Both the position numbers and the translations under genes were made by a program. The notes beneath the pieces are model-generated. The model was not told the DNA's origin and ran no database searches. It saw nothing but the letters and a program-made list of their open reading frames with translations. Shown piece after piece: positions 6,496-14,012 of a DNA stretch of 21,300 nucleotides (position 1 is its first letter; each line of letters begins with the position of its first letter). The stretch is from Lentisphaeria bacterium (lineage in GTDB: Bacteria; Verrucomicrobiota; Lentisphaeria; Victivallales; JAUVCU01): the NCBI GenBank assembly GCA_030590715.1, contig JAUVCU010000003.1:1-21300 (forward strand). The letters are read 5' to 3'.

Positions 6496-7215
6496 ATGGT
6501 TAAACTAGGTGTTAATGTAGATCATGTGTGTACAGTTCGTGAAGCGCGAAAAGTAGCTAAGCCATGTCCTGTAGAGGCTGCTCTTATTTGTGAAAAGGCG
6601 GGTGCTGAAGGGATAACTGCACATTTGCGTGAGGATCGCCGTCACATGCAGGATGCCGATTTGGAGACTCTTGCGGAAACTGTTAAAGCTCTGAATATGG
6701 AAATGGCTGCAACTCAGGAAATGGTTGATATCGCTGTGCGTATCAAACCAAAAAACTGTTGTATTGTTCCGGAAAAAAGAGAAGAATTGACGACGGAAGG
6801 TGGGTTGGATGTTATCTCTCGTTTTGACTGGATTACGGAATGTACAAAAAAACTTATGGCTGAAGGTATTGTTGTAAGCCATTTTATTGATCCGGAAAAG
6901 GATCAGATCAAAGCAGCATTTGATACTGGGGCTGAGTTTATTGAACTTCACACGGGAACTTTTGCTAATACATCCGGAATTGAGCAGGAAAAAGAACTTG
7001 AGCGCCTGATTAAAGCTGCTGAGTATGCCTATAGTATCGGCTTGAAAGTTAATGCCGGACATGGGATTGATTATGATAATATTGAATTGATCAAAAAAAT
7101 TCCGCACTTGCATGAACTTAATATTGGTCATAGTATTGTTGGACGTGCTTTGATTGTTGGTATGCATCAGGCTGTTGCTGAAATCTTTGAAGCTATGAGT
7201 GATTATAGCCTGTAG
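6496..7215 (+). CDS. pdxJ: Pyridoxine 5'-phosphate synthase PdxJ
   Basis: PdxJ closes the ring of pyridoxine-5'-phosphate from 1-deoxyxylulose-5-phosphate and 3-amino-2-oxopropyl phosphate in the DXP-dependent vitamin B6 pathway. The 239-aa TIM barrel carries the start signature 'LGVNVDHVCTVREAR', then 'AGAEGITAHLREDRRHMQD' (with His43, Arg45 and Glu46 of the HLRED motif), 'FIELHTGTFA', 'VNAGHGIDYDN' and the terminal 'HELNIGHSIVGRAL'. Length and motifs are standard. AAGGA upstream supports ATG 6496. It sits 21 bases after the unknown gene and 39 bases before pilT. A 239-codon open frame on the opposite strand of the same interval is a shadow. Confidence 0.96.
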   Translation: MVKLGVNVDHVCTVREARKVAKPCPVEAALICEKAGAEGITAHLREDRRHMQDADLETLAETVKALNMEMAATQEMVDIAVRIKPKNCCIVPEKREELTTEGGLDVISRFDWITECTKKLMAEGIVVSHFIDPEKDQIKAAFDTGAEFIELHTGTFANTSGIEQEKELERLIKAAEYAYSIGLKVNAGHGIDYDNIELIKKIPHLHELNIGHSIVGRALIVGMHQAVAEIFEAMSDYSL

Positions 7216-7254
7216 TTTTTTCAAAATCTTTAACTTTAAATTTTAGGTGAATTT

Positions 7255-8349
7255 ATGATTACTACACTTTTGCATGATATTCTTGCATTTGGTGTTCAGC
7301 AGAATGCTTCAGACTGGCATATCAAGGAAGACTCTCCGATTGCTATGCGCGTGGCCAGTAAGCTCGTTACCACTGACCTGATTCCTGATTCGAAGTTTAT
7401 GAATGATATTGTAAGACAACTTGTTCCGGAAAAAAGGCTTGACGATTTTGATCATACCGGTGACGTCGATTTGTCATTTGTGGAACACGGTGTTGGCCGT
7501 TTCAGGGTTAATATTCACCGCCAGCGTGGAATGACATCAGTGACTCTCCGTCATGTAAAAAGCGAGATTATTCCGATCGAAGGACTTGGGGTGCCATTGG
7601 TGCTTAAAGATATCGCCGAGAGTCCTCGCGGTATTATTATTATGACGGGAACAACCGGTTCTGGTAAGTCTACTACTCTTGCTGCAATGCTTGAGCATGT
7701 TAACATGAATTTTCATAAACATGTTATTACAATTGAAGATCCAATTGAGTTTGAGTTTACAGACCGTCTTTCATTTTTTGAGCAGCGCGAGGTGGGGATT
7801 GATACGCTCTCGTTTAACTCGGCACTTGTTCATGCTCTGCGACAAGATCCGGATATCATCATGGTTGGTGAAATGCGTGACCGTGAGAGTTTTACTGCAG
7901 CTATGAGAGCGGCAGATACGGGTCATTTGGTTATATCTACGATGCATGCAGCTAATGCGACTCAGGCTGTTAACCGTATTCTTGATTTCTTTAGTCATGA
8001 AGAGCAGGAAGGTCTTAGACAGGGTTTGGCGTTGAATCTTAAATCTATCATTTCTCAGCGTCTTGTGCCTAAAGTGGGTGGTGGTGTTGTTCCTGCCTGT
8101 GAGGTTATGATAAATACTCCTCTTATCAAAAATCTTATCGAGAAGAACGATCTTGATAAGCTGGCGCGTGCGGTTGAAACCGGTGGGCAGGATGGAATGC
8201 AGTCTTTCAATCAGTGTCTGCTTAGGCTTTTCAATGAAGGTAAAATTTCAGAGAGTGATGCTTTGGCTTATTCTTCTAATCCTGATTCATTGAGAATGAA
8301 CCTTAAAGGAATATATCTGGATTCGAGCGATTCTATTATCGGAGGATAA
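7255..8349 (+). CDS. pilT: Type IV pilus retraction ATPase, PilT family
   Basis: This cytoplasmic hexameric ATPase of the secretion superfamily probably powers pilus retraction. The N-terminal PAS-like domain (about 1-100) includes 'ASDWHIKEDSPIAMRV'. Walker A is GTTGSGKST (132-140), the Asp box is 'ITIEDPIEFEF' (about 159-169), Walker B is 'DPDIIMVGEMRD' (198-209, Glu206) and the His box is 'TGHLVISTMH' (222-231). The C-terminal helix reads 'LIKNLIEKNDLDKL' in place of PilT's conserved AIRNLIRE, so a PilU or other paralogue role is possible. No other pilus gene is in the window. It is last in the ribD-led run and ends at a strong terminator. Confidence 0.92.
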   Translation: MITTLLHDILAFGVQQNASDWHIKEDSPIAMRVASKLVTTDLIPDSKFMNDIVRQLVPEKRLDDFDHTGDVDLSFVEHGVGRFRVNIHRQRGMTSVTLRHVKSEIIPIEGLGVPLVLKDIAESPRGIIIMTGTTGSGKSTTLAAMLEHVNMNFHKHVITIEDPIEFEFTDRLSFFEQREVGIDTLSFNSALVHALRQDPDIIMVGEMRDRESFTAAMRAADTGHLVISTMHAANATQAVNRILDFFSHEEQEGLRQGLALNLKSIISQRLVPKVGGGVVPACEVMINTPLIKNLIEKNDLDKLARAVETGGQDGMQSFNQCLLRLFNEGKISESDALAYSSNPDSLRMNLKGIYLDSSDSIIGG

Positions 8350-8361
8350 ATTTACAGAAGT

Positions 8362-8405
8362 AAAAAAAATGGCAATGCGCTTTTAGCGGCATTGCCATTT
8401 TTTTT
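8362..8405. terminator. Bidirectional terminator between pilT and obg
   Basis: A long perfect stem pairs AATGGCAATGC (ending at 8378) with GCATTGCCATT (8389-8399), with a 10-base loop. It is flanked by an A run (8362-8369) and a T run (8398-8405), so it can terminate transcription from either side. It serves both pilT (+) and obg (-), whose stop codons converge here. Confidence 0.93.
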
Positions 8406-8406
8406 A

Positions 8407-9411
8407 TTAGATAATCTGATCTGGATTTTCTAGTAGATTGCGCAGGTCTTTTGTAAGCTGTGTAAAGCTTTCATCGGTTGCTGCACTAATCTCAAAAATA
8501 TGTAGATTCGGATACTCTTGTTTTAGTAGCTCTAGGTTTTCTTTACTTTCTTCAAGGTCCATTTTATTGGCAATCACAATTGATTTACGCTTAGAAAGGC
8601 CTTTCATGTAAAGTTCTAGTTCGTTCTTGAGTGTTTCGAAATCATCCCAAGGGTTTCTTCCGTCAACTCCAGCTGTATCCAGGACAAAAGCAAGGATCGT
8701 TGTTCTTTCAACATGTCGTAAAAATGCATGACCAAGTCCAACGTTGTCGTGTGCTCCTTCGATCAGCCCAGGGATGTCCGCAATTGTGTAGCGCATGAAA
8801 TCGTCAAATTCAACGACACCAACAATCGGGTGTAGTGTTGTGAATGGGTATGGTGCTGTTTTAGGGTGGGCAGCTGAAAGTGCCCCAAGAAGTGTTGATT
8901 TTCCGGCATTCGGGTAGCCTACAAGGCCGATGTCAGCAATCGTCTTCAGTTCCAGTTCAATTTCAATCTCCTCACCAGGAAAACCAACTTCGCACTCTCG
9001 CGGTGCTCGGTTTGAAGCAGAGGCAAATCTAGAATTTCCTCTTCCTCCTTGTCCGCCTTCTGCAATCGTGTAGCGCATGCCTGGGTGTGCAAGGTCAACT
9101 ATCAAATCTTTTGTGCGTCTGTGTTTAACAAGTGTTCCTACTGGTACCTTAAGGATAAGGACTTTTCCTGCTTTTCCATGCATTCCTTTACCTTGGCCGT
9201 TAACACCCTTTTCTCCCTGATAGAATCTCTTGTATGACAGGTCGACCAGACTATGATGTCCTTCTGATGTTTCCAGAATAACATTTCCTCCAAGTCCGCC
9301 ATCTCCGCCATTGGGTCCACCATTAGGGTTGAATTTCTCCCTTAAAAAACTGGAACAGCCATTTCCGCCATCTCCAGCTTTTATTTGGATCCATACTTTA
9401 TCTATAAACAT
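8407..9411 (-). CDS. obg: GTPase Obg/CgtA
   Basis: Obg is an essential ribosome-associated GTPase that acts in 50S maturation and stress control. The 334-aa protein has the glycine-rich Obg fold (1 to about 159) with 'AGDGGNGCSSFLREK', 'GGPNGGDGGLGG' and 'GGQGGRGNSRF', then a G domain: GYPNAGKST (165-173), 'PFTTLHP' (189-195), 'DIPGLIEGAH' (212-221), NKMD (282-285) and SAA (309-311). The variable C-terminal OCT domain is absent, as in many bacteria. The start is supported by an AGGAG sequence about 8 bases upstream on the minus strand (9419-9423). It lies downstream of rpmA on the same strand but is separated from it by a terminator. Confidence 0.97.
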   Translation of the reverse strand: MFIDKVWIQIKAGDGGNGCSSFLREKFNPNGGPNGGDGGLGGNVILETSEGHHSLVDLSYKRFYQGEKGVNGQGKGMHGKAGKVLILKVPVGTLVKHRRTKDLIVDLAHPGMRYTIAEGGQGGRGNSRFASASNRAPRECEVGFPGEEIEIELELKTIADIGLVGYPNAGKSTLLGALSAAHPKTAPYPFTTLHPIVGVVEFDDFMRYTIADIPGLIEGAHDNVGLGHAFLRHVERTTILAFVLDTAGVDGRNPWDDFETLKNELELYMKGLSKRKSIVIANKMDLEESKENLELLKQEYPNLHIFEISAATDESFTQLTKDLRNLLENPDQII

Positions 9412-9456
9412 CGTGTATCTCCTGTGATGTTATTCTTTTACTACTATGAGCTAACT

Positions 9457-9462
9457 ATTATA
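9457..9462 (-). promoter_or_regulatory. Candidate -10 box for obg
   Basis: On the minus strand this reads TATAAT, a perfect -10, about 45 bases before the obg start and just downstream of the rpmA terminator. No good -35 hexamer lies at normal spacing, so the call rests on the -10 box and position. Confidence 0.35.
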
Positions 9463-9496
9463 CATATTCTTTATTTAAAAGACTTGTGTGTATAAT

Positions 9497-9525
9497 AAAA
9501 AAGCCCAGCTTGTGGCTGGGCTTTT
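9497..9525 (-). terminator. Intrinsic terminator after rpmA
   Basis: On the minus strand the stem AAGCCCAGC / GCTGGGCTT, with a 5-base loop, is followed by a T run (9497-9502 read on minus). A-tract symmetry (T run at 9522-9525 on plus) makes it partly bidirectional. It separates rpmA from obg. Confidence 0.85.
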
Positions 9526-9550
9526 CAATAGATCTAAATTTTAAGACCTA

Positions 9551-9796
9551 CTATGCAGGAACAACGCTAACTTTGCGGCTGTTCTTGTTGAACTCTACAA
9601 TACCGTCTTCTAGAGCGAAAAGAGTGAAGTCACGTCCGCAACCAACATTTTTCCCTGGGTGGAATTTAGTTCCACGTTGACGAACGATGATTCCGCCTGC
9701 AGTGATAGTTTGTCCACCAAATACTTTAACACCAAGCATTTTTGGTTTACTATCGCGACCATTAGTTGTACTTCCCTGACCTTTCTTATGTGCCAT
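9551..9796 (-). CDS. rpmA: 50S ribosomal protein L27
   Basis: bL27 sits at the peptidyl transferase centre, with its N-terminal tail reaching the P-site tRNA. The 81-aa protein begins MAHKKGQGSTTNGRDS, the short mature-type N terminus without the cleavable extension found in Firmicutes. It continues with 'LGVKVFGGQTITAGGIIVRQRGTKFHPG' in segments and 'NVGCGRDFTLFALEDGIV', all family signatures. GGAGAAG lies just upstream of ATG on the minus strand. In many bacteria rplU (L21) precedes rpmA; no L21 frame is visible in the 298 bases upstream, so L27 is transcribed alone here. Confidence 0.97.
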   Translation of the reverse strand: MAHKKGQGSTTNGRDSKPKMLGVKVFGGQTITAGGIIVRQRGTKFHPGKNVGCGRDFTLFALEDGIVEFNKNSRKVSVVPA

Positions 9797-9851
9797 CTTT
9801 CTTCTCCAATATATATTAAGTTTTAATTCAATTCTAAAATTACAGGCGAGT

Positions 9852-9879
9852 AATATACGAAAATATGTAAAAATAACAA
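9852..9879 (-). promoter_or_regulatory. Candidate promoter of rpmA
   Basis: Read on the minus strand, TTGTTA (9874-9879) and TATATT (9852-9857) are 16 bases apart, giving a start about 50 bases before the rpmA ATG. Matches are 4/6 and 5/6. The remaining 9880-10094 stretch is AT-rich and shows no gene. Confidence 0.45.
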
Positions 9880-10094
9880 ATCAACTTATTAAAATTAGTT
9901 GGAAAAATTAATGCTTTCTATCGCCTTATATATATAGTTATTATAAATAGTTTATTAAAAGTATGTTATGTGGGGCTTTGATATAAAGCTAAATTTGTAA
10001 TTACATCAGTGAGCACTATAATTGCAACTTTGTTATTAGTACTTATTTTTTTAAATACATAGAGGCAGTTTTGCGCTGTTTTTTGGAGATATAG

Positions 10095-10835
10095 ATGCGT
10101 ATTGGCATAATCAGTGATATACACGGAAATTATGAAGCTTTGCTTGCTTCTTTTGATGCTCTCGAAAGGGAAGGTTGTGAAGAATATATTTGCCTGGGAG
10201 ATATTGTAGGTTACGGTCCGTCTCCGCATGAGTGCATAAGTTTCGTCAGAGAGAATAATATTAGATGTATTCTGGGTAATCATGATTCCTATGTTATTGA
10301 CGGCAGCGATAATTGGCCTATTAAAGGATATGCGCGTGACGCTATTTTGTGGACACGAAAAAACATTACAGAAGAAGATCTTGAATGGCTTTCTTCGTTG
10401 CCTTCTAAAATAGAAAGACACGGGGCTGCTTTTCTGCACGCGTCTCTTGACGACGAGCTGGATAAAACATGGCCTTATATTCTCGATGTGAATGCCGCTC
10501 AGCGACATTTCTTTTTCCAGAAGAATATGGTCTGTTTCTTCGGTCATGTTCACATACCTCTTTTGTTTCTACAGGAAGGTAATGGTGAGGTTGATCTAGA
10601 ATTGTTGAGGTCTTGTAATCTTGATCCCGAAGAAGGTGAAAAGTTTCTGATAAATGTCGGTTCTATCGGGCAACCTCGTGATTCCGACAGGCGTTCTTCT
10701 GCGGTTGTATATGATCTTGATAACCACGATGTGAAGCTTTTGCGTACTGAATATGATTTTGAGAAGACGCAATCTTTGATTCTTGAAGCTGGCCTTCCTG
10801 CTATTTTATCTGAAAGGCTTTCTGCTGGGCGTTAG
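10095..10835 (+). CDS. Calcineurin-like metallophosphoesterase
   Basis: This is a 246-aa cytoplasmic dimetal phosphoesterase of the YfcE/MJ0936-like group. All metal-binding blocks are present: 'ISDIHGN' (Asp8, His10), 'LGDIVGYGP' (Asp36), 'LGNHDS' (Asn62, His63), 'FLHAS' (His115) and 'FGHVHIP' (His151, His153). The closing 'INVGSIGQPRDSDRRSSAVVYD' is typical of this subgroup. The GDIVGYGP wording is common among predicted phosphodiesterases of unknown substrate, so the physiological target cannot be stated. TTGGAG precedes the ATG. It stands alone: a gene-free stretch lies on each side and no terminator is clear downstream. Confidence 0.9.
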   Translation: MRIGIISDIHGNYEALLASFDALEREGCEEYICLGDIVGYGPSPHECISFVRENNIRCILGNHDSYVIDGSDNWPIKGYARDAILWTRKNITEEDLEWLSSLPSKIERHGAAFLHASLDDELDKTWPYILDVNAAQRHFFFQKNMVCFFGHVHIPLLFLQEGNGEVDLELLRSCNLDPEEGEKFLINVGSIGQPRDSDRRSSAVVYDLDNHDVKLLRTEYDFEKTQSLILEAGLPAILSERLSAGR

Positions 10836-10930
10836 TTTTTCTTTGTATAAAACCCGCTGAATCTATACTGTTTTAACCTTTGCATTTTTTATGATTTTAA
10901 CAAAAAAGTCGTAAAAATGTAGTGTGGCTA

Positions 10931-10959
10931 TTGCCTTATTATTTACTTTCTGATATAAG
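10931..10959 (+). promoter_or_regulatory. Strong promoter for the 71-aa gene, extended -10
   Basis: TTGCCT (10931-10936), a 17-base spacer and TATAAG (10954-10959), preceded by TG one base before the -10, form an extended -10 promoter. Transcription would start near 10966, exactly where a hairpin begins, giving a leader of about 160 bases before the small coding sequence. Confidence 0.6.
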
Positions 10960-10966
10960 CCATCTC

Positions 10967-11009
10967 CTTAGCACTAAGTAGTTGCGTAGTGAATTAAGCA
11001 TTTTTATGC
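10967..11009 (+). other. Two adjacent hairpins at the 5' end of a leader
   Basis: Hairpin 1 pairs CTTAGCACTA (10967-10976) with TAGTG (10987-10991) plus TTAAG (10994-10998), with a two-base AA bulge, one G-U pair and a 10-base loop. Hairpin 2 is GCAT (10998-11001) / ATGC (11006-11009) with a TTTT loop. No long T run follows. The rest of the 10836-11125 gap is AT-rich and I see nothing else in it. Confidence 0.45.
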
Positions 11010-11125
11010 AGTGATTTATACTAATATGTGGTTATTTAGCTTGAAAGCTTCAATAAAATGTTATAGTCTTTGGTAGCTTTTGAGGTTGGTATTATACAAG
11101 ATAAATTAAAATGGAGCCAGTAGAA

Positions 11126-11341
11126 ATGAGTGCTGAGCAAGATAATCTTAAGAAACTAAGCCGTACAAGTATTCCTATGAACTTTGTGAAGAAAACAAAA
11201 GGTGCATGGGAACACGCTGATTGGGAAGAATTCAGTGATAACCTAAAATCAAAAGGTTATTCGCCAATCAATTTAGATGAAGTAGGACTTCTTTTGGAAA
11301 AGAAAAAAGCTGTATATCTGTCAAAAAAGAAGAAGAAGTAG
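11126..11341 (+). CDS. Small lysine-rich protein of unknown function
   Basis: I do not recognise this family. Two in-frame ATGs exist, at 11111 and 11126. GGAG at 11113-11116 is well spaced for the second and lies inside the first version, so I choose 11126 (71 aa, MSAEQDNLKK...). The protein is basic, has no signal peptide or membrane helix, and ends in LSKKKKK, which suggests nucleic-acid or ribosome contact. The middle 'GAWEHADWEEFSDNLKSKGY' looks helical and 'VGLLLEKKKAVYL' could be a short helix or strand. Codon use is ordinary. It has its own strong promoter and a structured leader. Its stop lies 5 bases from the stop of the convergent pseudouridine synthase gene. Confidence 0.75.
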   Translation: MSAEQDNLKKLSRTSIPMNFVKKTKGAWEHADWEEFSDNLKSKGYSPINLDEVGLLLEKKKAVYLSKKKKK

Positions 11342-11346
11342 TAGTA

Positions 11347-12066
11347 TCATTTAGTCAGGCTTAGGGCTATTTCTTCTTCGGAAAGAAAGCGCCATTTGCC
11401 TGGCTCAAGATCATTTAGTTTTAACTTTCCTGTAGCGACTCTTTTAAGCCTAAGGGTTCTTCTTCCCGCACTGGCAACGAGTCTTCTGATTTCCCTGTTT
11501 TTACCTTGAGTAAGTGTGAAAATGTAAACATTTCTACTTTTCTCTTCTACATTTTTTGCGACGAGAACTTCTCCATTATCCTCTACGCCGGATTTGAATC
11601 GTTGAATATCTTCTTTTGATAAGCTCTGGTCTGTTGTTACAATGTATGTTTTTTGTGTCTGGTATTTAGGATGAGTTAGTTTTGCCGCGTATTCACCATC
11701 GTTTGTCACTATAATCAGGCCTTCGCTGTCTTTGTCCAGTCTGCCTGCTGTGAAAAGTCTTGCTCCTTCAATATTGATCAGATCAATAGCTTTCTTCTTT
11801 GCATGTTGGTCCTCGGAAGTGCATACATAACCTCTCGGTTTGTTCAGCATTATGTGATAGCGTTTTCCATAGCAGACTTTCTTGCCATTGTGCTCAATAG
11901 TGTCATTTTCTTCAACCTTGAGCCCTGGCTCCAGAGTGACTTTCCCGTTTACTTTTATCTTGCCTTCTTTGATCAGTTCTGTGCTCTTGCGGCGTGATGC
12001 TACACCCGAAACACTTAGGAATTTCGATAGACTTGCCGGATACGTTAAAGCGTCATTTTTTGTCAT
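11347..12066 (-). CDS. rRNA pseudouridine synthase, RsuA/RluB family
   Basis: This enzyme isomerises a uridine in ribosomal RNA. The 239-aa protein has an N-terminal S4 RNA-binding domain ('LSKFLSVSGVASRRKSTELI', residues 13-32, then 'GKIKVNGK') and a catalytic domain with 'YHIMLNKPRGYVC', the active-site loop 'FTAGRLDKDSEGL' (catalytic Asp111), 'KTYIV' and 'GKNREIRRL'. Those features define the RsuA/RluB/RluE/RluF group; which rRNA position it modifies cannot be told from sequence alone, with RluB (23S) the commonest choice. The gene is divergent from rsmI, another rRNA-modifying gene, across a 101-base gap, and convergent with the small lysine-rich gene. Confidence 0.93.
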   Translation of the reverse strand: MTKNDALTYPASLSKFLSVSGVASRRKSTELIKEGKIKVNGKVTLEPGLKVEENDTIEHNGKKVCYGKRYHIMLNKPRGYVCTSEDQHAKKKAIDLINIEGARLFTAGRLDKDSEGLIIVTNDGEYAAKLTHPKYQTQKTYIVTTDQSLSKEDIQRFKSGVEDNGEVLVAKNVEEKSRNVYIFTLTQGKNREIRRLVASAGRRTLRLKRVATGKLKLNDLEPGKWRFLSEEEIALSLTK

Positions 12067-12167
12067 TTTGGATTTGGTCTTTTACTGCTGAAATTTGTAT
12101 GTTTTTTTGGCTTTTCGAACTATATTAGCGTGAAACTAAAAAAATACTACTTTACAGGTTTGTCTAT

Positions 12168-12872
12168 ATGAGTGAAAAAATTGATGATTCGGGACGTTTA
12201 AGCATAATGTCCACTCCGATCGGTAATCTTGAGGATATGACGTACAGGGCTGTCAGAACATTGAAAGAAGCTGATCTGGTGGCTGCTGAAGATACTCGAC
12301 GCGCGATGAAGCTGCTTAATCATTTTGAAGTGAAAGTAAAAACAGTTAGTTATCATTCTCACAATGAACATCAGAAAACGGACTGGCTTATCAATCTTGT
12401 TGAGGAAGGGCAAAAAGTTGTTATTCTTTCTGATGCCGGAACTCCTTGTATTGCCGATCCCGGTTTTCTTGCCGTTCGCGAATCTGTTAAACGCGGTATA
12501 GAGCCTGAGGTTATACCCGGAGTTTCTGCCCTGACATTCGCTGCCGTTGCCGCAGGTTTACCGGTGGATCGTTTCTCATTTTTCGGTTTCCTGCCTGTTA
12601 AAAAAGGCAAGAGAGCTTCTGCTCTTGAAGAAATTTATGCAGAGCAGAAAACATGTTTCATCTATGAGTCTCCATTTCGTATGGAAAAGCTACTGAAGTT
12701 GATCGTGGAAGTGATGGATCCTGAAACTCAGGTTGCAGTTATTCGTGAAGCTACGAAAATATACGAGGAAGTATTGCGTGGTACTGCTCAGGAGATTTTG
12801 GAACAAGTTGGTGAGAAAAAGTGGAGAGGAGAGTGTGTGGTTGTTATCTCTCCGGTAAAGGCTGAAAAATAG
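12168..12872 (+). CDS. rsmI: 16S rRNA (cytidine-1402-2'-O)-methyltransferase RsmI
   Basis: RsmI 2'-O-methylates C1402 in the decoding centre of 16S rRNA using SAM. The 234-aa protein is a tetrapyrrole-methylase fold enzyme. Visible motifs are 'STPIGNLEDMT' (15-25), 'AEDTRRAMKLL' (40-50), 'LSDAGTPCIADPG' (87-99), 'VIPGVSAL', 'FFGFLPVKKGKR' and 'FIYESPFR'. It is shorter than E. coli RsmI (about 286 aa) because the C-terminal extension is missing, which is frequent in other phyla. An ACAGGT stretch precedes the ATG. Only 3 bases separate it from the following glycosyltransferase, so the two are translationally linked. Confidence 0.95.
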   Translation: MSEKIDDSGRLSIMSTPIGNLEDMTYRAVRTLKEADLVAAEDTRRAMKLLNHFEVKVKTVSYHSHNEHQKTDWLINLVEEGQKVVILSDAGTPCIADPGFLAVRESVKRGIEPEVIPGVSALTFAAVAAGLPVDRFSFFGFLPVKKGKRASALEEIYAEQKTCFIYESPFRMEKLLKLIVEVMDPETQVAVIREATKIYEEVLRGTAQEILEQVGEKKWRGECVVVISPVKAEK

Positions 12873-12875
12873 TAT

Positions 12876-14012
12876 ATGAAAATTGCTGTAATCAGAAGAC
12901 GCTATGATCCTCAGGCTGGAGGAGCGGAACGGTATGCCGCATATGTTGTCAACGAGCTTGTCGAACGCGGTCATGAAGTAACGGTATTTGCTGAAAAATA
13001 TGACAATATTCCTGAATTATTGACCGTTGTAAAAGTTCCACGTACTGTTTTCCCAAGCTTATGTAAAACTAACTCTTTTGCTAAAAATGTAGACAAAGTC
13101 CTTCGAAGGGATGATTTCGATCTGGTGTTTGCACTTTCCAGATACAAAGGTGCAGATGTTTATCGTCAGGCAGAGCAGGTTCACGCAGTCTGGATGCCGA
13201 TTTACTACCCTTTTTTATCACGCTTTAATCCTAGACATTCGGGTATTCTCAAACTTGAAAAACAGGTTTTTAATCAAGATAATACCGGCTGTGTGATAAC
13301 TAATTCTAATTTAGTTCGTTCTCAGGTGGTTGATCTTTTCGGCTTTGATCAAGATTGTGTTAGAGTTGTTCGAAATGGTGTTGACCGCAATTCGTTTTTT
13401 CCGGTTGTCAATGATTCTGAAAAGGCAAAGCTGAGGGCTGAAAATAATATTGGTTTGGATAAAGATGTTCTTCTTTTTGTTGCAGGAAACTTTAAGATCA
13501 AAGGTCTTTATGAGGCTATCGATTCTATGGCAGCTCTACCTGCAGAAAAGCGGGAGAAAGTAGTCCTGTTAATTGTCGGTGGTGATAATCCGGCGCCCTT
13601 CATTAAGGCTGCAAAAAGAGCGGGAGTTTCTGAAAACCTTATATTCGCAGGTAAGCAGAGTCGAATGCGCGACTTTTATGCAATGTCTGACCTTCTGTTT
13701 TATCCGAGCCTTTACGAGCCTTTTGCAAATGTTTGCCTTGAGGCATGTACATGTGGAATTCCTGTTTTAACGACGGCTCAGAATGGCTCTTCTGAATTAA
13801 TTGAACATGGAGAAAATGGTTTTATAGTTGACAGGGCTGATGAGATTGATGAAATGACTAAGTGCCTTTCAATATTTATAGAAGCTGGAACTGAAGATCG
13901 AATAGAGTTTTCACAGAAGGCAATTAAAGCAACAGATAGCTATTCATGGGCCGGTCATGTGGATACGATAGAAAAACTTTTTGAAGAAATTATAGAAAAG
14001 AAGAAAAAATGA
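12876..14012 (+). CDS. WaaG-like glycosyltransferase, family GT4
   Basis: This retaining GT-B enzyme of 378 aa probably adds a sugar to the LPS core on the inner face of the inner membrane. The N-terminal domain opens 'IAVIRRRYDPQAGGAERY' with the acceptor-site GGAER, and has 'ADVYRQAEQVHAVWM', matching the WaaG 'DIYRxGDGVHRxW' region. 'CVITNSNLVRSQV' and 'VRNGVD' link the domains. The C-terminal nucleotide-sugar domain has 'VAGNFKIKGL' and the EX7E motif 'EPFANVCLE' (Glu281, Glu289), followed by 'CGIPVLTT'. No membrane segment is seen. It starts 3 bases after rsmI and overlaps the next gene by 4 bases (ATGA). Donor and acceptor are inferred only. Confidence 0.88.
   Translation: MKIAVIRRRYDPQAGGAERYAAYVVNELVERGHEVTVFAEKYDNIPELLTVVKVPRTVFPSLCKTNSFAKNVDKVLRRDDFDLVFALSRYKGADVYRQAEQVHAVWMPIYYPFLSRFNPRHSGILKLEKQVFNQDNTGCVITNSNLVRSQVVDLFGFDQDCVRVVRNGVDRNSFFPVVNDSEKAKLRAENNIGLDKDVLLFVAGNFKIKGLYEAIDSMAALPAEKREKVVLLIVGGDNPAPFIKAAKRAGVSENLIFAGKQSRMRDFYAMSDLLFYPSLYEPFANVCLEACTCGIPVLTTAQNGSSELIEHGENGFIVDRADEIDEMTKCLSIFIEAGTEDRIEFSQKAIKATDSYSWAGHVDTIEKLFEEIIEKKKK

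Noticed and set aside
6505..7224. Open 239-codon frame on the minus strand matching pdxJ in length
   Set aside because: It is the antisense shadow of pdxJ; its residues are rich in Asn, Phe and Ser without domain features, and pdxJ motifs are unambiguous.
9966..10553. Open 195-codon frame on the minus strand over the phosphoesterase gene
   Set aside because: Most of it overlaps the phosphoesterase motifs on the plus strand and it has no Shine-Dalgarno or family resemblance.
11041..11053. TTGAAAGCTTCAA as an operator palindrome
   Set aside because: The symmetry is broken in the centre and it sits inside the transcribed leader rather than at a promoter.
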